Assembly: GCA_046091905.1 (NCBI GenBank)
Contig: JBJTCN010000029.1
Coordinates: 1-10,140 of the forward strand
Length of the DNA stretch: 10,140 nucleotides
Source: ZLKRG08 sp046091905
Lineage (GTDB): Bacteria; Actinomycetota; Actinomycetes; Nanopelagicales; Nanopelagicaceae
Direction: 5' to 3'
The notes below the pieces were generated by a model. That model had not been told where the DNA came from, did no database searches, and was given only the letters and a program-made list of their open reading frames with translations. Below are positions 1 to 5,070 of this stretch, in pieces (position 1 is the stretch's first letter; each line of letters opens with the position of its first letter). A program made the position numbers and the translations under genes.

Positions 1-509
1 TCGCGCGAATAATTGCGCTGCCACCTGCGATTTGGTCACTCTATCAAGAGGGAACCATATGGCAATTAATAAGTTGGTTAATTTTCTTTGCGATTGCCAT
101 GAGCGATGTAGTTGATGGCAGATTGGCGCGCAGTAGTGGCCAAATAACTGAGATGGGTAAGTTTTTAGATCCAGTTGCAGATAAATTGATGTTGGCATCG
201 GTGATGATTCCACTCTCACTACAAGATCGATTTCCTTGGTGGGTCACAGTTGCAATTCTCTTCCGTGAAATTGGAATTACTGTATTTCGCTCCCTAGTAA
301 TTAGCGGTGGAGTAATCAGCGCCAACCGCGGTGGGAAGTTTAAAACTCTTAGCCAGAACTTGGGAGTGGGTTGGTTTATCCTGCCGCTTCCGGCCTGGCT
401 CGATTGGTTTAAATTCGGCTGGCTCTATGTGGCGGTAGCGCTGACTTACATCACGGGATACTGGTATGTCCGCGCTTGGCTGCATTACCGCGAAGCAACC
501 ACGGAGTGA
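1..509 (+). CDS. pgsA: CDP-diacylglycerol--glycerol-3-phosphate 3-phosphatidyltransferase (5' partial)
   Basis: This integral membrane enzyme makes phosphatidylglycerol phosphate from CDP-diacylglycerol and glycerol-3-phosphate, the committed step to phosphatidylglycerol and cardiolipin. The frame is open from the left edge (first full codon at 3), so the gene starts outside the window; the ATG at 99 is internal. About 168 residues are visible, and by family length only some 10-20 N-terminal residues should be missing. The CDP-alcohol phosphotransferase signature DG-x2-AR-x8-G-x3-D-x3-D is complete, starting with DGRLAR (nt 114-131) and ending in DPVAD. Hydrophobic stretches lie before and after it, as expected for a multi-pass protein. 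Other CDP-alcohol phosphotransferases, such as phosphatidylinositol phosphate synthase, share the motif. The nearby cinA and clgR favour pgsA, because pgsA lies next to those genes in many actinobacteria. Confidence 0.9.
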   Translation, partial: ARIIALPPAIWSLYQEGTIWQLISWLIFFAIAMSDVVDGRLARSSGQITEMGKFLDPVADKLMLASVMIPLSLQDRFPWWVTVAILFREIGITVFRSLVISGGVISANRGGKFKTLSQNLGVGWFILPLPAWLDWFKFGWLYVAVALTYITGYWYVRAWLHYREATTE

Positions 510-577
510 CTGCGATTTACGACTGAAAATAATCTGAAACCAGGCCAAATAATCATAACTATCAGTTTGTTTACCCT

Positions 578-613
578 TTGTGCAACTTAAAGCCGCTAAA
601 TAGAATTGGGTAA
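578..613 (+). promoter_or_regulatory. Candidate promoter for ptsI, near-leaderless
   Basis: TTGTGC (578-583), a 17-base spacer and TAGAAT (601-606, five of six matches to TATAAT) lie in the 106-base gap after pgsA. Only 9 bases separate the -10 from the ATG at 616, so a start point near 613 would leave almost no leader. No Shine-Dalgarno sequence precedes this ATG, which fits. The -35 is weak (three of six). Confidence 0.4.
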
Positions 614-615
614 TA

Positions 616-2268
616 ATGAACGGTCTAAAAGGAATTGGTGTTTCGCCAGGAGTTGCGACTGGACCTGTTCGTAAAGTAATCAATGAAATTTCAAATGATG
701 CCATTGCGGCGACCCCCAGAGAAATTTTTGATGCCTTAATTAAAGTTGGCGAAGATCTAGAACGCGCAGCTGCACATATCGAATTAGATGTTGCCAAAGA
801 GGTGCTCTCAGCCCAAGCCATGATTGCGCAAGATCCAGCTTTAGTTGAAGCAATCGGTGCGCGCTTAGATCAAGATATTAAATACCCAAATGTGCGCGAA
901 GATGTAGTTGCAGCTTTTGCAGGATTTAAAGAGGCGTTACTTGCAATTGGTGGATATTTTGCCGAACGCGCCGCCGATTTAGATGAAATTTGCAATCGCT
1001 TACTAGCAAAGTTATCAGGCACCGAATCTGAAGGTTTAGTTTTAACAGCACCAACCATTATTGTCGCCGAAGATTTAACTCCTGCAGATACTGCTGAGCT
1101 AAATTTAAAATTCGCGCTGGCATTAGTGGTAGAAAAAGGTGGACCTACTTCACATACTGCAATCGTGGCCCGTGGCCTTGGGATTCCCGCCATCGTTGGT
1201 TGTGCCGGAGTAATGTCACTTGCAGATGGCGTAAATGTTTTAGCAGATGGTCGCGCCGGAGAAGTTATTACTTCACCTGATGAAGCCACAATTTATGAAC
1301 GCCAAATCAAAGAAGATGCGCTACGAGCACGTGCGGCAAGTGTTACTGGTCCTGGCCGTTTAGCAGATGGCACTCCAGTTAAATTACTGGGCAACTGTGG
1401 TGATGGCGATGGATCAGTGGCTGCCGTCACCGCTGGCGCCGAAGGAATCGGTTTATTTCGTACCGAACTCTTATTCCTAGATTCAATCACTGAACCTACG
1501 GTGGAAGAACAGATACAGATGTATCGCACTGTATTTACACCTATGGTTGGCAAAAGGGTAGTGGTGCGCACGCTTGATGCTGGAAGCGATAAACCGGTTC
1601 CGTATATCAATGCAATTCATGAAGAGAATCCAGCACTTGGTGTGCGCGGTTGGCGTTTAACACGTACCAGCGATGGCGTCTTAACGCGTCAATTACAAGC
1701 AATATCCGAAGCCGCCAAAAATATGGAAATCGAACTTTGGGTAATGGCACCAATGATTAATACCCCTGCAGAAGCCGCAGATTTTGCAAAGCGTGCCCGT
1801 AGTTTTGGCATCAAACAAGTTGGGGTAATGGTGGAAACTCCTGCGGCCGCGCTACATGCCGATAAAGTTTTAGCAGAAGTTGATTTTGGTTCCTTTGGCA
1901 CCAATGATTTAACTCAATATGTAATGGCATCTGATCGTTTGGATTCGCGCCTTTCAGATATGACTAGCACTTGGCATCCTGCGGTATTACGCACAATTCA
2001 AATTGCAGCTGGCGCAGCTAGCAATTTAATTAAACCAATTGGCGTATGTGGTGAAGCGGCAGCTAATCCACATCTTGCAGCAGTGTTGCTAGGGCTTGGC
2101 GTGAATTCCTTATCGATGGCGCCTTCTGCAATCAGTGAAGTGCGTGGCTTCTTATCTACAGTTGATTTAGTAACGTGCCAAGCTGCAGCGCAACGGGCAG
2201 TGGTAGCCATCTCTGCCGAAGAGGCTGAGCGTTTAGCAAAAGAAATTTTAGAAAGTGCGGCAAAGTAA
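616..2268 (+). CDS. ptsI: Phosphoenolpyruvate-protein phosphotransferase (PTS enzyme I)
   Basis: Enzyme I takes phosphate from phosphoenolpyruvate onto a histidine and passes it to HPr, the first step of the cytoplasmic phosphorelay that drives PTS sugar uptake. The 550-residue product is complete and close to the usual ~570. The phospho-acceptor His180 lies in GGPTSHTAIVAR. The PEP-binding TIM-barrel half shows FRTE (281-284), DAGSDKP (321-327), NPALGVRGWR (338-347), the likely Mg ligands Glu407 (VETP) and Asp431 (GTNDLTQY), and the catalytic Cys478 in GVCGEAA. There is no N-terminal GAF domain, so this is the sugar-PTS type rather than nitrogen-PTS PtsP. No HPr or EII gene is visible here. 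The stop codon directly abuts the cinA ATG (TAAATG), which suggests cotranscription. Its place between pgsA and cinA is unusual. Confidence 0.95.
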   Translation: MNGLKGIGVSPGVATGPVRKVINEISNDAIAATPREIFDALIKVGEDLERAAAHIELDVAKEVLSAQAMIAQDPALVEAIGARLDQDIKYPNVREDVVAAFAGFKEALLAIGGYFAERAADLDEICNRLLAKLSGTESEGLVLTAPTIIVAEDLTPADTAELNLKFALALVVEKGGPTSHTAIVARGLGIPAIVGCAGVMSLADGVNVLADGRAGEVITSPDEATIYERQIKEDALRARAASVTGPGRLADGTPVKLLGNCGDGDGSVAAVTAGAEGIGLFRTELLFLDSITEPTVEEQIQMYRTVFTPMVGKRVVVRTLDAGSDKPVPYINAIHEENPALGVRGWRLTRTSDGVLTRQLQAISEAAKNMEIELWVMAPMINTPAEAADFAKRARSFGIKQVGVMVETPAAALHADKVLAEVDFGSFGTNDLTQYVMASDRLDSRLSDMTSTWHPAVLRTIQIAAGAASNLIKPIGVCGEAAANPHLAAVLLGLGVNSLSMAPSAISEVRGFLSTVDLVTCQAAAQRAVVAISAEEAERLAKEILESAAK

Positions 2269-2754
2269 ATGTCCACCACCAAACAACAAGTCGAACAGAT
2301 AATCACATATTTAAATGAACGCGGTGAAACAATTTCAGTTGCCGAGAGTTTGACTGCCGGTGGACTTGCAAATATGTTAACTAGCGCATCTGGAAGTTCT
2401 GCAGTCTTTGTGGGTGGAATTACCGCTTATCGAAATGAAATTAAATCCACGATGTTGGATGTTGATCCAAAAATTATCTCTGAATTCACTGTGGTTTCTG
2501 AAGAAGTTGCAGATGCGATGGCGGAGGGCGCCAGAAAAGTTTTTGGAACTACCTGGGCCATTTCAACTACTGGGGCAGCCGGCCCAGATCCGCTTGAAGG
2601 CCATGCGCCGGGTTCGGTCTGGATCTCAATTCGTGGCCCGATAAATCAGGCCCTGCAATTAAACCTAGAAGGTGGGCGCGAACAGGTCCGTAACGGCACA
2701 ATCTCCACCGCCATCGGAACCTTTGCCCGTATACTTAAGTTTCGAACGCTGTAA
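2269..2754 (+). CDS. cinA: CinA C-terminal domain protein, probable nicotinamide-nucleotide amidohydrolase
   Basis: Stand-alone CinA C-terminal domain proteins (PncC type) deamidate nicotinamide mononucleotide to nicotinate mononucleotide, recycling the NMN released by NAD-dependent DNA ligase. The 161-residue length matches the single-domain form; the N-terminal MoaB-like half of long CinA proteins is absent. The nucleophile motif appears as AESLTAGG with Ser27, followed by SGSSAVFVGGITAY (41-54), Lys59, VSEEVADAMAEGAR (76-89) and the TTGAAGPDP loop (100-108). Tyr54 and Lys59 have the family spacing from Ser27 and probably complete the active site. The usual Cys of ESCTGG is Leu here, a common variant. 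The ATG follows the ptsI stop with no gap and has no separate Shine-Dalgarno site, so translational coupling is likely. Confidence 0.88.
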   Translation: MSTTKQQVEQIITYLNERGETISVAESLTAGGLANMLTSASGSSAVFVGGITAYRNEIKSTMLDVDPKIISEFTVVSEEVADAMAEGARKVFGTTWAISTTGAAGPDPLEGHAPGSVWISIRGPINQALQLNLEGGREQVRNGTISTAIGTFARILKFRTL

Positions 2755-2763
2755 GAGTTAAGA

Positions 2764-2768
2764 AAGGA
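2764..2768 (+). promoter_or_regulatory. Ribosome binding site of clgR, bears on its start
   Basis: AAGGA lies 3 bases before the ATG at 2772 and 6 bases before the second ATG at 2775. Spacing therefore favours 2775, giving an N-terminus MLLRD that resembles known ClgR proteins. It is one of the few clear Shine-Dalgarno sites in the window. Confidence 0.6.
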
Positions 2769-2771
2769 ACG

Positions 2772-3044
2772 ATGATGCTATTACGCGATGCAGTAGGTAA
2801 AGAACTTCGCGCGGTTCGCGTTGCGCAAAGTCGTACCCTGCGCGATGTAGCTCGCGATGCGCGCGTCTCACTTGGTTACCTTTCCGAAGTTGAGCGCGGA
2901 CAGAAGGAAGCTTCATCTGAACTGCTCTCTGCAATCTGCACTGCTTTAAATATTCAGCTCTCAACGTTACTTAGCGACGTAACTTCCCAAATTGCTAAGC
3001 AAGAAAAGACCAGCCTCACAGTTATCACTTCAGACGCCGCTTAA
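2772..3044 (+). CDS. clgR: ClgR-like XRE-family transcriptional regulator of Clp protease genes
   Basis: ClgR is a small actinobacterial DNA-binding activator of clp, lon and other proteostasis genes. The product is 90 residues, or 89 from the better spaced ATG at 2775, and is almost entirely one helix-turn-helix domain (residues 8-68). The stretch RVSLGYLSEVERGQKEASSE (31-50) is the ClgR hallmark covering the recognition helix, followed by LLSAICTALNI. The protein ends in Asp-Ala-Ala. In Streptomyces, two C-terminal alanines of ClgR are reported to be needed for its ClpP-dependent turnover, so the same feedback may act here. It lies 17 bases after cinA, a common actinobacterial order. The pspA-like gene that often follows clgR is not present; a TetR gene follows after 8 bases. 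Confidence 0.88.
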   Translation: MMLLRDAVGKELRAVRVAQSRTLRDVARDARVSLGYLSEVERGQKEASSELLSAICTALNIQLSTLLSDVTSQIAKQEKTSLTVITSDAA

Positions 3045-3052
3045 TTTTCGTT

Positions 3053-3574
3053 ATGTCCGAAGAAATCTACGCACGTCAACATTCAACTTATCGCGCAGTA
3101 CACGAATCAATTATTGTTGCCGCTAAAAAATTAATTGCGCAGCAAGGTTTTCGCGCGATGAATGTGATTGATTTAGCTAGCGAAGCCGAAGTCTCTCGCG
3201 CGACTTTGTACAACCACTTCCGCGACAAAGAGGCAATTGGGGTCGCGCTGGCGCAATATGAAGTTGAAGGCGCGCTTAGTTATCTGGGCACTCCAGCCGA
3301 TTTTCTGATTAATTTTGCCAATGTGATTTCGCAGAGCGAAGTTTTAAAAGCGATCCGCGAAAATGATCGCGATCTACTGCCAACTATCTTTATGCCTAAT
3401 TACGACGAAGTCGCCGGGCCGATCTGGCGCCAAGTAGGAGAGGTGTTAAATCACCGATTAGGCGAAAGGTCAGGGATGGCATTCATTTGGTTAGTCGGAC
3501 AAGCCCTTGCACCACTTTCACCTGAGAGCATCAAGCTGCAGGTTGAAGCGATGCTACCGCGCACGCTTTTTTAG
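3053..3574 (+). CDS. TetR/AcrR-family transcriptional regulator
   Basis: The 173-residue protein has a standard TetR N-terminal DNA-binding domain (about residues 15-63): IIVAAKKLIAQQGF, VIDLASEAEVSRATLYNHF and DKEAI match the three-helix fold. The C-terminal part (70-173) should be the ligand-binding and dimer domain and shows no feature that names a ligand. It starts 8 bases after the clgR stop with no recognisable Shine-Dalgarno site, so it is probably read from the clgR transcript. A -10-like TAATTT at 3042-3047 could alternatively give a leaderless message. TetR proteins usually repress themselves and a neighbour; the nearest candidates are the DUF805 gene downstream and the envelope genes beyond it. 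No operator palindrome was found next to it, so the target is unknown. Confidence 0.88.
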   Translation: MSEEIYARQHSTYRAVHESIIVAAKKLIAQQGFRAMNVIDLASEAEVSRATLYNHFRDKEAIGVALAQYEVEGALSYLGTPADFLINFANVISQSEVLKAIRENDRDLLPTIFMPNYDEVAGPIWRQVGEVLNHRLGERSGMAFIWLVGQALAPLSPESIKLQVEAMLPRTLF

Positions 3575-3582
3575 GATGAATT

Positions 3583-3587
3583 AAGGA
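3583..3587 (+). promoter_or_regulatory. Ribosome binding site of the DUF805 gene
   Basis: AAGGA sits 7 bases before the ATG at 3595, an ideal Shine-Dalgarno distance. It supports this start over the in-frame ATG two codons later. Confidence 0.6.
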
Positions 3588-3594
3588 AATATTA

Positions 3595-3912
3595 ATGAGC
3601 ATGATCGAAGCTATTAATGATGCCTTGCGACGCTTTACCGATTTTAAGGGGCGTAGCAATCGCAAGCAGTATTTATCTTTTCTGCTCTTCTATATTTTGG
3701 TAGATCTCTTTATAAATTTAGCCAATCCAAATGGCACCACCATTAACGCCATAATTATGGGTGCAATGATTGTGCCGCTGATTGCAGTTGAAATTCGCCG
3801 CAGCCATGATGTGGGTAAATCAGGTTGGTGGATTCTGGTGCCGTTCTACAGCATCTATTTGATGTTTAAAGAATCAATCCCTGAAACCCCAGAACCACCT
3901 AGCTCTTTGTAG
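3595..3912 (+). CDS. DUF805 family small membrane protein
   Basis: The 105-residue protein matches DUF805, a family of small membrane proteins of unknown function. The N-terminal FKGRSNRKQYLSFLLFY (residues 17-33) is the family opening (GRxxRKxYW-like). A first membrane segment spans about 26-44 and a second about 51-66. The conserved IRRSHDVGKSGWW (67-79) leads into a third hydrophobic segment (79-91). The tail is proline-rich (PETPEPP). It follows the TetR gene by 20 bases on the same strand and is likely the last gene of that transcript. Its 3' end overlaps the 3' end of the convergent monooxygenase gene by 14 bases, with no terminator hairpin between. No function can be given. Confidence 0.85.
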   Translation: MSMIEAINDALRRFTDFKGRSNRKQYLSFLLFYILVDLFINLANPNGTTINAIIMGAMIVPLIAVEIRRSHDVGKSGWWILVPFYSIYLMFKESIPETPEPPSSL

Positions 3913-5014
3913 CTGCAATCACGCCTAAACACATCTCATCTGAAGAACCTTCGCCCCAAGTTACATATCTAGGAGTTAAGTTCTTTAGCGCAGGTAGCTT
4001 TTGGCGCAGTGTTGAATCAAAGGTGCACTCAACTCTAATAGTGTCACCAGGATTTACCGGTACTGGTTTTTTCAAAACAATCGCAGATTGATCATCAAAA
4101 TTGTAATTTGGCACATTCATCAAGATTGTTTCATTAGCTTTGCCCGGATTTAAAATTAACTTCATTGATCTACCCAGTAAGTGCATATGTGGTGCGGCGG
4201 CAATTACGGTGAATTTACTGTTCATGACCTTGTCGCAAGTCGAAGTTGTAGATGCAACTGGCTTAAATGGATTCTGTCCGCAGAGCGCGGCAATTCCGGT
4301 GGCCTCTAGCGCGCTGGCATTATTAGTTCTTCCAGCTAAATCAATTAAAGATAATTTACGATCACATAGTGGACCAGTAACTCCTGAAGGGCAAGCAAGT
4401 TCTACTGGAGCTGGAAATAGCTCTACATGTAATTGTTTTACCGTGGAACCATTTGCAGGTACCGTTTTCATAATGATCCGTGATTGATCAGTCTCTACTT
4501 TTCCATCGTCCGCAGCGAGCAAGTTGTAATGTACCTGGAGCACAAAGCGCTCACCTTTTTTAAATGGAATTCCATAACCAGCAGGAGATACATCGATACC
4601 GCGACCTGGCGCCCAAGAGCTAATCCAAGGTGAAGTTACAAAGGAGGAGAGCATGCCGCCAAGTCCGGAACCGCCAAAACATGGCCAGCCCACACCTGAT
4701 TTATCTAACGCAATTGCCTCCTGCAAATTAGCATCGGTAACTCTAAAAATAATCGCGTGATGCACATAATTTTTTCGCTGCGGAATAAATTGAATTGATC
4801 GAATAATTGAATCTTCTGACACCTTTGGATCAAGTAAGAAACAGCGATAATCATCGGTGCCGTTCTTAGGTGCCACTGGCAGATGTGCTTTGCTCATCTT
4901 CACTGAGTAGGTCTTGGTAACGTTCTTTGCAGCAGCAGTTGCTGGCAATAAAGAACCACATAGTGAAATCAAAAGAAAAGCCATAAAGACCTTTAACTTC
5001 ATCAATTGACGCAT
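3899..5014 (-). CDS. Secreted copper type II (PHM/DBH-like) monooxygenase
   Basis: This belongs to the ascorbate-dependent copper type II monooxygenases, whose animal members hydroxylate peptidyl-glycine or dopamine; substrates of bacterial members are mostly unknown. Numbered from the ATG at 5014 (371 residues), the first copper site shows His85-His86 (YVHHAIIF) and His162 (LQVHYN). The second shows His276 and His278 (APHMHLLG) and Met361 (SSDEMC). These match PHM His107/His108/His172 and His242/His244/Met314, so both centres look intact. Eight cysteines follow the signal peptide, suiting an exported disulfide-bonded protein. The signal peptide has a Lys/Arg start, a hydrophobic core and cleavage near ATAAA-KN. 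The frame extends to a GTG at 5050, but 5014 is preferred because a -10-like TATCCT lies 6 bases before it and the signal peptide then begins normally. It is divergent from the hydrolase-ABC gene. Confidence 0.85.
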   Translation of the reverse strand: MRQLMKLKVFMAFLLISLCGSLLPATAAAKNVTKTYSVKMSKAHLPVAPKNGTDDYRCFLLDPKVSEDSIIRSIQFIPQRKNYVHHAIIFRVTDANLQEAIALDKSGVGWPCFGGSGLGGMLSSFVTSPWISSWAPGRGIDVSPAGYGIPFKKGERFVLQVHYNLLAADDGKVETDQSRIIMKTVPANGSTVKQLHVELFPAPVELACPSGVTGPLCDRKLSLIDLAGRTNNASALEATGIAALCGQNPFKPVASTTSTCDKVMNSKFTVIAAAPHMHLLGRSMKLILNPGKANETILMNVPNYNFDDQSAIVLKKPVPVNPGDTIRVECTFDSTLRQKLPALKNLTPRYVTWGEGSSDEMCLGVIAATKS

Positions 5015-5070
5015 GTAATAAGGATAGCGAAATTTCCTTAAAGCAAGCACTTGGGTATGGTTAGCACATT
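5015..5070. promoter_or_regulatory. Divergent promoter region with inverted repeat between monooxygenase and hydrolase-ABC genes
   Basis: On the - strand, TATCCT (5026-5021) lies 6 bases before the monooxygenase ATG. On the + strand, TATGGT (5056-5061) lies 9 bases before the hydrolase ATG at 5071. Both would give leaderless or near-leaderless messages, and neither start has a Shine-Dalgarno site at proper distance. An inverted repeat, TAAGGA (5019-5024) and TCCTTA (5035-5040) with a 10-base spacer, has its left arm over the monooxygenase -10 and its right arm at the hydrolase -35 position. No good -35 hexamer is seen on either strand, so activator dependence is possible. Confidence 0.4.

Noticed and set aside
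99..509. ATG at 99 as the pgsA start
   Set aside because: The frame is open upstream to the window edge and encodes the expected hydrophobic N-terminal segment; the ATG lies just before the catalytic motif, so it is internal.
294..821. Long - strand open frame across the pgsA-ptsI junction, and other antisense frames such as 4140-4487
   Set aside because: They lie opposite well supported genes, show no recognisable domain and have low-complexity composition typical of antisense frames.
2730..2735. TATACT as a -10 for a separate clgR promoter inside the end of cinA
   Set aside because: Good hexamer, but no -35-like sequence 16-18 bases upstream and no extended -10; not strong enough to list.
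2736..2771. ClgR self-binding operator before clgR
   Set aside because: Only a half-site-like CGCT is seen; the paired GCG half of the known actinobacterial ClgR motif is missing.
5015..5050. Longer monooxygenase start (GTG at 5050)
   Set aside because: It adds 12 residues before the signal peptide, has no ribosome binding site, and would sit over the predicted promoter. It remains possible but less likely than the ATG at 5014.
5046..5067. Direct repeat AGCAC (5046-5050 and 5063-5067) before the hydrolase-ABC gene
   Set aside because: Five bases repeated at 17-base distance is expected by chance in a region this size.
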